A DNA stretch of 64,000 nt from Macrostomum hystrix (Eukaryota; Platyhelminthes; Macrostomidae): assembly GCA_950097015.1 (NCBI GenBank), contig CATNEN010000008.1:3410001-3474000 (forward strand). The letters are read 5' to 3'. This document shows positions 23,354 through 34,120 of the stretch, in pieces (positions within the stretch are counted from its first letter, which is position 1; the number at the start of each line of letters is the position of its first letter). The notes below the pieces were generated by a model, which was not told the DNA's origin, did not search any database, and saw nothing but the letters and a program-made list of their open reading frames with translations. A program made the position numbers and the translations under genes.

Positions 23354-26300
23354 TTATTTAAATTTGAGGTACCTTACAGCGGCCTGCTCAGGACGGTACA
23401 CGATGTACTCGTCGTTCAAGACGCCCTTGGTGGCCTTAGTGTTCCGCTTGGCGAACACAGAGTCGTAGCCTGCGTCGGTGACAGCCTTCAGGTTGAGGTG
23501 ATTCTGTGGCCTGTCGCAGACCATTGTCTTTCCGAGAAGAACGTCGCACAACAGAAGAGTCCGGGTGCCTGACTCGCGACAGTACTGCACGCTCTTTGTG
23601 GTGTCCGTGGCAAAGTAGATCCCGGCGCCGTACATTCCACTAGAGCCCACCTTGAATCCCTCTTTGATGATCAACTCGGCGATATCGCCTCGGGTTCCAT
23701 GAAAGAACTGCTCGGGAACTGAGTCCTTCTTCACCAACTGGCTGCGAACATCCAACAGACGACGGTCAAGAGCCATGTTCTCGATCTTCTCGATGCTCTC
23801 AATCTCTGTCACTGTGACAGAGTGTTCGCTCTTGATGTAGCGCATCACTCGATCGTACACCTTGAAGTACTCGACTGCCGTGTTCTCATCGCTCTCTGTC
23901 AGCACGCTTCTCTTGATCTCGTTACCTCGAGCTGTCTGCAGCTGCAGCAGCCTCAACTTCTTCTCAAGTCCCCAGCAGGAGGAGCAAGACTTTTTCTCCA
24001 ACAGTCTGGAAGCAGCGCAGCAAGCGAATTTCTCTTCGTGACCGCACTCAAACTTCTGAGATACAATGTCGAGGCACTCGTCCTCCAGCTCCCAGCAATG
24101 GCATTCGTGATTGCAGCCTTTCCTCTGTACCTTCACTGGGCATGGTGGACAAGGTGATTTTGAGCATACAAACTGGCACTTGTGCCCACAGGAGAGAGTC
24201 TTCTCGCATGGCTTCTGGCATGCTGTCTGCTTCACGAGTGAAACCTGGCTGCATTGTGTGCGCTGCGTGTGACCACAAGACAGGGTCACTAGCAAAAGAC
24301 GATCACATTGAGTCTTTTTCATTCCGCAAGGGCTCTCAAACTGAGCGCTGCATGTGATGCACTTTCTAGCAACCGTAACTGTACAAGAATTCTCGGAGCA
24401 GGTCTCAAAACACTTCTGGGCGCACCTGTGACCGCAGGACAGTGTCTTCGGACACTGCTCGACACATTTCACAGAACCATGCCCCCACTCAGTGCAAGTC
24501 AATCGCATCACATGACCACATGCTAACGTCTTAGCCGCATATTCCTCGCACGATAAAGTCGGCTGGTTACACAGCTTTGATTGAATGTGACCACAGGTCA
24601 GTTCGATATTTATTTTTTCGGCGCATAAGTTCGAATCGCATATCTCTCGGCAGCGAAGCTGGCAAGAATGCCCGCAACTTAATGTTTTGATGCATTTTTC
24701 AATGCAAATCTGTGGCTTTTTTAAATCACAGCATTTTATTTGCTTTGTGTGACTGCAAGGCAGCCTCACCGCAACGACCGCATCGCATCTTTGGTGCTTA
24801 TGCCATGGTTGGCACTTTTTGGGACAATTATGCTTGCCACACGGCATGTCTTGCATGCATACGCTTCTGCAGAAGACGCCCTTTGAGCTGGACAACTCTG
24901 CAGCAGTCCTCCAGCAGTGCTCTGTTCTGTGCTGCTTGCACACCACCGGAAACTCGTGTCGCAGCACTCCGTCCGCCTCAAACGCTGTCAGCAGGCAGTG
25001 CCACTCTGGGCAGCACTTTAGCAGCGACGCCTTGCCGATGAAGACGAGACCGCAGCGCGACCTAGACTGCGCCACACATCGACGGTTCAGTGAGGCCAGG
25101 AATCCGGGCTTCGCGCTGCGTACCAGTGACACTAGGACAATGTCGTTCTCGTCGCCTTGGTACACATCGATACTGTGCACTTTGATAAGGCCACCAGAGG
25201 CTCCAAAGTCGGCATTGTCTACTGCGTCCGTGACATCAGATGTGCCGTCCAGCTCGTTCTTCCATTTTTCCAACTTCGGTCGCAGTTTCTGGCGAATGAG
25301 CCGCACCTGGCCCTGATACGGTGTCAGAATCGTGATCTGGCTGGGCTTGTAGCCGAACCTCAGGAACGTCATCGCCAATTGAACTGTCAGTTCCGCCTCG
25401 CCTTCGTTCACGTAGCTTCGCTCTCCGGACTCCGGCATGTTCTCGACGTCCCCAAATGCCACAGCGTGCGGCATGAACGACGGAACTTGATGGTCTTTCA
25501 CGCTCTCCTCGTTGTCCTTCAAGTTCGGATAGACGTCAAGCCTCAGGTACTTGGAAATGTCAGTGCGCATTCGGTTCTGGAATTCGAGACAGTCGAACGG
25601 AAAGCCGCAGTTGATGAGCCTCTCCATCATTGACACGTCTAGATGACAGTGCTTCACCAGCTCAAAGTTCTCCACGTTAGGACGCAGCTGCTTGTGATCA
25701 CCGATAAGGTAGAGCCTCTCTGTCCAGTCTCCCAGACAGCCAAGAAGCATTGGCTCCATGATCTCAGCGGCCTCTTCGACGACAACTGTGTTGGGCCTGA
25801 GTCGCTTGAGTAGCTCATTGTTGATTGATGCTCCGGTGATGGTCATCGCAATCACGTCGACGCTCTGGCAGATCTGGACATCTCTGTTTAAGTTCGCTTC
25901 CTTCAACTCGTCTCGATGACGCTCGTACTCGCTGAAGTCTGAGTTCAATTTCGAGCACTGCATTCTCCATAGTTTCTCATAGTGGTCCAACAAGCAGCCC
26001 TGCATGAACAGAAATCGATCCTCAGGCTTCAGCTCCCACAGATTCTGGCTGTATCGCAGAGATGACCACCTCTCTGACACAATTTGAATGAGACGCAGGT
26101 CAAGCTTGAGACTGCTCGGCTCTTGCTCTGCCAACAGCAGGCTGATGTTTTCAATGCTGCGGCTGTCTCCACCTGAAACGAGAAGCCGTTCCATCTTCAT
26201 TTGCTCCTGCTCATCGTTGATCTCGTCCTCCTCGACGTCGTTTGCGTCAGGCGTCTTTGAATTGTCACTGCGTGGTGCGCCATCGCTCGGTTTCAGCGAC

Positions 26301-29300
26301 TGAAGCATAGCTGGAATAATTCTATTCATCATCTGCTGATTTGGAATCCAGCTTCGCAAAGCAATCCCTAGCCTATCTTTCAGCGGTTGAGGAGGCACAG
26401 TGCCCTGTCGACGCATTGTGCATGTTGGATGCTGAAGAAACTGCCTCCAGAACCGATCCTGATTTTGTTCGCTCCAGTAGACCGACAAGAAATTTGCACA
26501 GAACGAAACATTTTCCATCTTAAACAGATTGCTCAGCTGCATCAAAAGAGTTCTTTTCGATTGCTCAGCAAGGCGCCAGTGGTCTTTTGCCTCCTCGTCT
26601 GGCAACGTGTCTCTCCTAGATCGAATGTCAAGCCTTTTTGTAAGCTCGGTTTTTTTCGATCGACCACCAAGTCGAATCAGGTCTATTTGAGAATCGTATC
26701 GCGTGACAATCTTCCTAATGAACTCGTCGAGAGCGTTGTTCTTGTAGGTGACGAGAAGCACAGGACCCCGCCTGTCCATTCTTGTCTCATTCGCTGTGAG
26801 ATACCGCACCAGATGAGTCCCCACGAAGGTCTTGCCGCACCCAGGAGGTCCTTGGATGATTGAAATTCTGCGCCGCGTGCAGTTCTTGAAAGCCACTTTC
26901 TGCGACGCATCGAGTTCTTTGCAAATGCCTTTCAAAACTCTTCGACGCATTTCAGACAACTTTTCCGGTGCTACAGAAAGACTCTTCCTTGGCGAAAAAG
27001 GAAAGAGCAGTCGGTTAATTCGCAAACTTGACTGAGACTCGGGAGACACTGCCTCGACTGGAAGCTCTTCTGTTACCTTGACGGTAATCTCGTCGAAGTC
27101 ACAGGACACTAGTTCCTTCACCAGAGGCAGCTTCTTGCCCTCGAGGGACTGCACATTCTTGAGCACGTGTCGGTAGGCCTGGTAGTAGGTCGGAGACTCG
27201 GCCAGCCACAAAGGTGACTTTCGAACACGCAGCCGTCGAAGCAGATCTGACAGCTCGATGCTGTTGGATTCGCCGATCGGCTCAACGAAGATCAGACCAT
27301 TGTTGTTCAGCAAGTCGGAGTCTCGGTTGCTCACTGTGACGCACACAAACTCTGAGAATGCATCGTCGAACGAGAGACAAAGCAAATTGCCGAACATGAG
27401 CAGAGGAGACTTGTCCCAGTTCTTCACCTCTCTGTTGAATGGCTTGACCTTCAGCACCAAAGAGAGCTCTCTGTGGGTGATGTCGATGCCTCTGAGCTCC
27501 ACTTCGTGGTAGACGGTCATGTCTCTGCGGTTCAGTGTGCCGCCGACAAACTGCTGAATTCCCGATCTCAGCTTCTCAAAGCAGTCCGCTCGGAGCAGCT
27601 TCAGGTTCGTCTCAAGATAGTCAGCCACGGAGTCGTACGGAGCGTGAGTTCGCACAGATGGCAGCAGGCGGATCATCTCTCCCATGTCGGCAGAGACCAC
27701 AATCTCCTCCTTATTCAGGGTGACTGGCAGCTCATGCCAGCTCAGGTCGGAGGTGCGCTTTGGCAGAAATCTCTTGCACATCAGCATGGCCAGCTCGAAG
27801 GCCTCACTGTGGCCAGTAAAGTGGGAGGCATAGAACTTCTGGCAGAGCTGCATGATGAGGTAGCATCTCTCAGGAACCAGTTGACCAACCAGTTCGCAGA
27901 AGCTCTTGAGTGTGCTCACTTTCTCTCTTGTCCAGTTTCTGCTCGCCGCCTCATTGAACAGCTGGCGGCATGCGCCCCTGTCAAGCTGGAAGTTCCTCTC
28001 GTGCATCAGGTGTCCGAGGCTCAGGCCCAAGTTGGCCCGCTGGTAGGAACTGGCGCTGCTGCTCACTCGGACCATGAACTCGACTACGGAGTACAGAGAG
28101 TCAGCATTCAGTCGAGGCCACTGACCGACGATCGCCCATGCTGGAGGCACCGACAGGAGCAGCTGAATGTCTTTGTTGCTCGACTTGTGTTTGAGCGAGT
28201 GGATGAAGTCCCAGACTTCTTCGTCATCTCTCTCGACTGGCTTGTCCAGGCGCATGTCCATGCTGGACCTCTGACCTTGCTTCCCTTCTCGGGGCGTGCA
28301 GATCACCTGGTCACCTTGCTTCGGACTCCAGCAGCCGTAGTACAATTTTCTGGGGAGAACTGACTGCCTGCCAGTTGCAGTCAATACCAGGTATATCGTT
28401 GCATTTCCATCTTTGATTGCTTGTCTGCCAGTTATGGTGCCTGTGAAGATGGATATGGCAGCCGCCATCGGTGCAACGGGTTCCTTATCTTTTAGCGGTG
28501 CTTGGCTTATGTCCTTGGCTACGTCCTTCCCATTTTTGTTTTCGATCTGATATCGCAACCGGTCGCCAAGATTCAGGTTCAGCCGCTGGACCCAATGGGG
28601 CCAAAAGATGACGCCGTGACTGGCTGTCGGGCTGTCGTCGTAAGTGACGTAGCCGCACCCGCCAGGCTTGATGTGGACAACGTAGCCTGCAGTGTTGCAG
28701 TGGGAGTTTGACTTTTAAAACTCCTCGACGTATGTTACTAATTTGGGGGTGAGTGGCAGAGCAGTTAACGCGTTCGCCTCTCGCACCGAGGTCCCTGAGC
28801 TCGATTCTGCAGTGAGGCCTCATTAAATTAGGGCGCAGCCGCGGAGAGAAGGCTTGGGGCTTGACGTGTAATTTACGCCTTCGAAGTCCAACCTCCAAGG
28901 AACAGTGAATTGTACACTGCCTGACGATGAAAAAGTCAGGGTAGATGTACACACCTGTGTGACAGTGTGCCTTCGTACAGTATCTGCGCGGGTGTGTGGT
29001 CAGGAGTCAGCGGAATGGGGCAGAATTCTCCTCGCTGGCTGCGGGTCGACTCTCATTAAATTAGAATCATCATTATACATTTGCATTTTATATTTCCTAA
29101 GTAATTTTTCCTAGTTCTAACGATCCCACTACGAGAACGAACAATTTTAAAAAGTGTTTTGAGGATTGGAATAACAAGAGAGCATTGACGATCAGGCTTA
29201 CCGAACCTAAAGCGACCCTGACTTTCGTCTTTTTCGTCGCCATCGAATGCTTTGTCCGACTCTGAGGCAGCCCACGCCTGTTCACAAGATTCTGTGTCTG

Positions 29301-31047
29301 GCTTGGGAAAACCACCTGCGTTGGTTTTTTATTCCAGAGGAAAGCATTTATTTGACGATTCGTGTCTTTGGGACGACTTTCTCTGCTTTAACAGACCGGG
29401 GGTATTTCAAATACCCAAATTTTCCTTTTTTCTGTACCTCCCAAAATATTCAATCAAACACCACCAAAATTCTGAACATGAGCTAAAATTTTCCGCTCTA
29501 TCCGATGAAAATCACAAAACATTGGCATCGTCGAGATATTCAACGATTCTTGTCGAGGTTAGTCAGTTAATCGTGACTACTATCGTGAAGTAGTCAGTTA
29601 ATCGTGACTACTATCGGGAAGTAGTCAGTTAATCGTGACTACTATCGGGAAGTAGTCAGTTAATCGTGACTACTATCGGGAAGTAGTCAGTTAATCGTGA
29701 CTACTATCGTGAAGTAGTCAGTTAATCGTGACTACTATCGGGAAGTAGTCAGTTAATCGTGGCTACTATCGTGAAGTAGTCAGTTAATCGTGACTACTAT
29801 CGGGAAGTAGTCAGTTAATCGTGACTACTATCGTGAAGTAGTCAGTTAATCGTGGCTACTATCGTGAAGTAGTCAGTTAATCGTGACTACTATCGGGAAG
29901 TAGTCAGTTAATCGTGACTACTATCGGGAAGTAGTCAGTTAATCGTGACTACTATCGGGAAGTAGTCAGTTAATCGTGACTACTATCGTGAAGTAGTCAG
30001 TTAATCGTGGCTACTATCGGAAAGTAGTCAGTTAATCGTGACTACTATCGTGAAGTAGTCAGTTAATCGTGACTACTATCGTGAAGTAGTCAGTTAATCG
30101 TGACTACTATCGTGAAGTAGTCAGTTAATCGTGACTACTATCGGGAAGTAGTCAGTTAATCGTGGCTACTATCGTGAAGTAGTCAGTTAATCGTGACTAC
30201 TATCGGGAAGTAGTCAGTTAATCGTGACTACTATCGTGAAGTAGTCAGTTAATCGTGACTACTATCGTGAAGTAGTCAGTTAATCGTGACTACTATCGTG
30301 AAGTAGTCAGTTAATCGTGGCTACTATCGGGAAGTAGTCAGTTAATCGTGGCTACTATCGGGAAGTAGTCAGTTAATCGTGGCTACTATCGTGAAGTAGT
30401 CAGTTAATCGTGGCTACTATCGTGAAGTAGTCAGTTAATCGTGACTGCTATCGGGAAGTAGTCAGTTAATCGTGACTGCTATCGGGAAGTAGTCAGTTAA
30501 TCGTGGCTACTATCGTGAAGTAGTCAGTTAATCGTGACTAGTCAGTTCATCGTGACTACTATCGTGAAGTAGTCAGTTAATCGTGACTACTATCGGGAAG
30601 TAGTCAGTTAATCGTGACTAGTCAGTTAATCGTGACTACTATCGGGAAGTAGTCAGTTAATCGTGACTACTATCGGGAAGTAGTCAGTTAATATTTGAAA
30701 TACCCCGTGGTTTTTACCCAGGGGGAAAAATAGCAAGGACTTATTATTGTTAAAGGTATGAATTGTGAACTTCTGTCGCGCATTGGAAGACAGAGGCAAG
30801 ACATTGTTAGAGCTCATTTCTGACGTACCGGCCCCTCCAGCTCCTCGTCCAACGGGCGCACGGCGGCTCTTGCTGCATCCTCTTCTTCCGCCTCTGGACT
30901 TTACCGACTGTGGGTCTGAAATTAGTTTATTTTAGTAATGAATAAAACATAGCTCACATGCTATTGTGCCATTGTTATTTTGATACCTTCACTCTGAGCT
31001 TGTGCCCAAGGTGGACGATGACTTGATCGCGATCGAAAATGAGCCAT
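23354..31047 (-). CDS. znfx1-like: ZNFX1-like SF1 helicase with NFX1 zinc fingers and C-terminal PARP domain, copy 1
   Basis: Minus-strand exons 31047-30987, 30915-30829, 29315-29202 and 28686-23354 join in phase 1 throughout to 1864 residues. The ATG at 31047 (ATTAAAATGGCT) lies just below a TATA box, so the first ATG of the long exon (28558) is not the true start. In order: short Arg/Gly-rich segment (about 20-50); an acidic stretch ending RFRFG; a cold-shock/OB-like domain (about 88-136, GYVVHIKPGG...GVIFWPHWV); a ZNFX1-type helicase with Walker A GPPGCGKT (699-706), EEAAE in motif II (about 1057), GDHKQLRP and YQGDENDIV; NFX1-type CGH/C zinc fingers (about 1360-1655); and a PARP catalytic domain with His1750 (FHGTR), Tyr1778 (GAGIYFA) and Glu1847 (NDEYIVY). 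ZNFX1 proteins bind RNA in antiviral sensing and small-RNA inheritance. ADP-ribosyl transfer by this protein is inferred from the intact triad. Confidence 0.92.
28744..29066 (+). mobile_element. tRNA-derived SINE, family 1 copy A (in an intron of helicase copy 1)
   Basis: The head resembles a tRNA gene with an A-box-like GAGTGGCAGAGCAGTTAACG and a B-box-like GAGCTCGATTCTG. The body (AGGGCGCAGCCGCGGAGAGA, CTGCCTGACGATGA) recurs at 34121, 39798 and 49439. It lies antisense inside the 515-bp intron (28687-29201) of helicase copy 1 and supplies over half of that intron. Confidence 0.85.
29395..30711. mobile_element. Inverted-repeat element filling an intron of helicase copy 1
   Basis: The left end ACCGGGGGTATTTCAAATA is mirrored at the right end by the reverse complement of ACCACGGGGTATTTCAAATA. 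The left 170 bp match 32897-33078, a second dispersed copy. Most of the interior is the 31-bp tandem array. This suggests a non-autonomous terminal-inverted-repeat element whose interior expanded. No target duplication was clear. It occupies most of the 1513-bp intron 29316-30828. Confidence 0.55.
29559..30692. repeat. 31-bp minisatellite with a hairpin in every unit, about 36 copies
   Basis: Each unit contains GTAGTCAGTTAATCGTGACT followed by AC, so GTAGTCA and TGACTAC pair across an 8-bp loop. Variants alternate TCGTGAA/TCGGGAA and GTGACT/GTGGCT. Two shortened units occur near 30535-30625. Confidence 0.97.
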
Positions 31048-31084
31048 TTTAATCTCTCAGATTTCTGGAAGTGTTTGGTTGATG

Positions 31085-31092
31085 CTTTTATA
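31085..31092 (-). promoter_or_regulatory. TATA box of helicase copy 1
   Basis: On the minus strand TATAAAAG lies 38-45 bp upstream of the predicted start codon at 31047. This predicts a very short 5' UTR and supports the chosen first exon. Confidence 0.55.
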
Positions 31093-31343
31093 GTAAAAAA
31101 TGGCTACACATATGCCGCTCTACCTCTCCTCACACGTTATACATTTTCTTCTCTAATTCTGAAACCCTTGAAGACAAAAATATGATGATAAAAGCATGTT
31201 TGAGGAAACCTTGCTAATAGCTTTTCGGCACACTATAGTTTACCAGATATTTTCATAGATACACACTTAAACGCATTTGCTTTGATCAAAGAGTGAAATT
31301 TCAGTCAGTCATGGCTAAGACATATTCATGTCTTAACAAATGG

Positions 31344-31434
31344 AAAAAGGAAAGAGCAGTCGGTTAATTCGCAAACTTGACTGAGACTCGGGTGTCACTG
31401 CCTCGACTGGAAGCTCCTCTGTTACCTTGACGGT
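31344..31434 (-). pseudogene. 91-bp displaced fragment of helicase coding sequence
   Basis: The segment matches 26995-27085 (helicase copy 1 coding exon, same orientation) with only three mismatches over 91 bp, and equally matches the same place in copy 2. It begins at AAAAAGGAAAGAGCAGTCGG and ends at TTACCTTGACGGT. It is flanked on the right by TGAGGCCTCATTAA, a word also found in SINE family 1. It lies about 300 bp upstream of the copy 1 start codon and has no open context of its own. Confidence 0.85.
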
Positions 31435-31463
31435 GAGGCCTCATTAACTTACTTTACACACGC

Positions 31464-31862
31464 TCATTATTCTATGGCCTAAACAAGTCCCGCAATCCAA
31501 TCTCTCCTGTGTTTATTCCAAGCACTAAAACTTCGTCTCTGGCTAATGTTTGTAGATAACTATGAGCGGTACGCAATGAGTAAATCTTTTCATTGCAGAC
31601 GATCAAATCGTATGAACTGTCTGTGGCATAGAAAAGTGAGACGCTCGTAGCAGGGGGGGTGTGAAGAAAACTTGAAGAAAACTTTGATGTCTATGGTAGA
31701 GTGTATTCATACCTCTTCTCATCTAGGTTCAATGCCGAATGGCAAACAAACAATGAATTGTAACGCATAAAAACTACAAATAATGATCGTCAAATAGTGA
31801 TATAATGAAAACATTTATGCGGTACGCAATAGTCGTGACGCAATGATTAGGCCATAGAATAT
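31464..31862. mobile_element. Candidate short inverted-repeat element
   Basis: ATTCTATGGCCTAA near 31468 is repeated in exact inverse (TTAGGCCATAGAAT) near 31847, with about 390 bp between the outer ends. Internal words such as GCGGTACGCAATAG also recur. It may be a MITE; no target duplication was recognised. Confidence 0.35.
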
Positions 31863-32333
31863 TGGATCCGATGAAATCCAATGAACGCGAAGGACCACTT
31901 ACAATCGTTTGGCAAAGATACCATTTAGATGCTATTATATCTTACCTTTTACAATATAGTCGAACGGTCGAAACTTTCATCGTTTGCGCCTCTACGTTTT
32001 AAACCTGGGAGTTATCTAACATTTCTCTCAGAGATTTGTGCAGTTTTTATGGCTAAAATACGCTGACATATATAGAGTTGATGGCAAAAGCGAAATTGTC
32101 AGGCTTTCTTGGAAATTATCAAGGCCGCTGCGCGTGAGCACAGTACTTAGTGCACTGCGCGTACACCCACTGTTAGTTAGAGCGGGAACCGCTAAGTGCG
32201 GTACTGTGCCTATTATCTGAGCAGGTGGTACGCTGCTAGTGGCTAGAAGGCTTTTTTCGTTTTTGTTTTTCTATTTGTTTACGTAAACAGAATTATATTA
32301 AGCCAATCGAATGCAACGAATTTGGTCCCTCTA
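31863..32333. other. Unique intergenic DNA
   Basis: I see no gene, repeat or element here. It lies between the two helicase genes. Confidence 0.5.
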
Positions 32334-32381
32334 CTCTTAACCACAGAATATTACAATATTGTTATATTCTGTGCTCTTAAC
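32334..32381. mobile_element. Tiny palindromic insertion with 8-bp target duplication
   Basis: A 32-bp palindrome (arms CACAGAATAT and ATATTCTGTG, 32342-32373) is flanked by identical CTCTTAAC at 32334-32341 and 32374-32381. An 8-bp duplication is typical of hAT transposons, so this looks like a minimal hAT-type remnant. Confidence 0.55.
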
Positions 32382-32488
32382 AGCTTAACAGCTAACATCG
32401 TTAATTTCCAACGTCTAACGTTGCAGGCTGCCGTCTATCTATCAACCTTACTGTTGTACTCGTACTTAAACTAGCTTTGTTGTTAGTT

Positions 32489-32742
32489 GACCGATGCCGC
32501 TGCTTAAGCAGCCATAGACTGTTCTGACCGCTGCCGCTGCTTAAGCAGCCATAGACTGTTCTGACCGATGCCGCTGCTTAAGCAGCCATAGACTGTTCTG
32601 ACCGATGCCGCTGCTTAAGCAGCCATAGACTGTTCTGACCGATGCCGCTGCTTAAGCAGCCATAGACTGTTCTGACCGATGCCGCTGCTTAAGCAGCCAT
32701 AGACTGTTCTGACCGATGCCGCTGCTTAAGCAGCCATAGACT
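32489..32742. repeat. 37-bp repeat with a 14-bp palindrome, seven copies
   Basis: Units contain GCTGCTTAAGCAGC, a perfect palindrome, followed by CATAGACTGTTCTGACCGATGCC or a close variant. Copies are almost identical. Confidence 0.95.
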
Positions 32743-32896
32743 ACCCCACTTAACAAGTGCGCGAGGCCCAGCCCCTCGCAAATATATGCACCTTCTTGCG
32801 TTCCCTTCTGCTTCTCGCTTTAGCGACTTAGTTACACTTACATCAACCTTTTAGTCTGAATCGTTACCCTCGTAGTTTCGTTACGACTTTAAAATT

Positions 32897-33078
32897 CGAC
32901 CGACCACGGGGATATTACAAATACTTACATTTTCCCCTATATCCTAAAACATTCAACCAAACGCCATGAAAATCCAGACCACGGGCTACAATTTTCCACT
33001 CTCTCTGATGAAAAAACTTTCAGAATCATAAAACATTGGCATCATGAAGATATTCAACGATTCTCGACGGGGGTGTCT
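32897..33078. mobile_element. Second, diverged copy of the inverted-repeat element end
   Basis: From ACCACGGGGATATTACAAAT to ATATTCAACGATTCTCGACG the sequence aligns with 29395-29560, sharing ATAAAACATTGGCATC and neighbouring words. Only one end is present and there is no 31-bp array. Confidence 0.6.
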
Positions 33079-33264
33079 GGTAGCAAAGGCCACCTACATC
33101 GGCAGAATTTTTCAGCTCCAAAAATTTAAACAGTTAACCATGTCGGCCATTATTGTTGACCATATTGCATTGAATATATTGTTTATTGTTATGTATCTTA
33201 GCTAATATGGATTCGCTTTATTGGTTCATACATAGCAATTTTGTTTTTCTTGTCTCCGGTCTAC

Positions 33265-33320
33265 AGAAATGTACATTCACTCCAGAAATGTACATTCACT
33301 CCAGAAATGTACATTCACAA
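33265..33320. repeat. 19-bp ATGTACATTCACTCCAG repeat, left block
   Basis: Three units of AAATGTACATTCACTCCAG-type sequence abut the retrotransposon remnant. The same unit continues at 33925-34118 on the other side. Confidence 0.85.
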
Positions 33321-33324
33321 CAGC

Positions 33325-33926
33325 GATGTGTGTGTATGACCACAAACCAGTCAGTCTTTCGCAGTCCGTCAGGCCAAGAAAATGCGCCGTGGCTATTTGG
33401 GGGGGTCCAGAGGTCAATGACAGAAAGGACGGTAGGCCGCATCTGAGAGGCAAACAGGTGCTGGGTGTCATGCGTGACTCGCCACAGTTAGGACAGCGGT
33501 CCTCTGCGACGCCGTAGCAGACGAGGATGGGAGACAGCCGGCTGAGCGAAGTGCGTGCGAGCGCGTCGCCTAAGCTTAGTCTCATCCGGCCACAGCCCAA
33601 CCACTCTGTTAGGCGGGAGGGAAGCGATGACAGCCTAGACTTCGCGTGTGTGCTGAGCTCTGCGGGCTACCTTGAGGACCTCCTCGTCGTCTAGGCCTTT
33701 CGAAACCGAAAACCCCGCGAGCCAGTCGGCGTTGCGGTGACAATGCGTGAAGAACTCCGTCTTTAGGGTATTTAGGGTCACATTGGAGTTTAGGGTCAAA
33801 TGTGACACCAAGAATTTTGGTGTGGGTCACCTGCGCCAGAACAACCCCCGTTGATGCGGACGTCCAGCTGGAGACTGTACTGTTTTTGGTCCAGCGTGAA
33901 CAGCGTTGATGAGAATTGATGACCAA
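33325..33926 (-). pseudogene. Remnant of a non-LTR retrotransposon reverse transcriptase C-terminus
   Basis: On the minus strand the frame starting near 33926 reads VTHTKILGVTFDPKL, the motif that follows the RT palm in Jockey/CR1-type elements. After frame changes, 33600-33330 encodes SRLSPILVCYG, a CPNCGES cysteine motif and HFLGL, resembling the C-terminal Cys/His region of such elements. Frame breaks and the lack of the catalytic palm show it is dead. Confidence 0.65.
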
Positions 33927-34118
33927 CTACAGCGATGTACAATCACTCCAGTGATGTAGATTCACACCAGCGATGTACATTCACTCCAGCGATGTACATT
34001 CACTCCAGCGATTTACATTCACTCCAGCTATGTACATTCACTCCAGCGATTTAAATTCACTCCAGCGATGTACATTCACTCCAGCGATGCACTTTCACAC
34101 CAGCGATGTACATTCATT
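33925..34118. repeat. 19-bp ATGTACATTCACTCCAG repeat, right block
   Basis: About ten units of CAGCGATGTACATTCACTC with point variants (TTTACATT, CACTTTCACACC). Confidence 0.93.
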
Positions 34119-34120
34119 CC

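Noticed and set aside
27473-28363. 296-codon frame antisense to the helicase (and its mirror at 40727-41617)
   Set aside because: It lies opposite a well-supported coding exon and merely mirrors its codon bias; it is shared by both copies because the copies are nearly identical.
23354-28558. Helicase copy 1 starting at the ATG at 28558 with a single exon
   Set aside because: The reading frame continues upstream to a splice acceptor at 28687-28688 matching the one in copy 2, and three in-phase upstream exons lead to an ATG below a TATA box.
28744-28812. A genuine tRNA gene
   Set aside because: A- and B-box-like sequences are present, but no acceptor stem closes the cloverleaf, and the segment is the head of a SINE found four times.
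29559-30692. CRISPR-like array of hairpin repeats
   Set aside because: Units abut with no unique spacers, and the gene context is animal.
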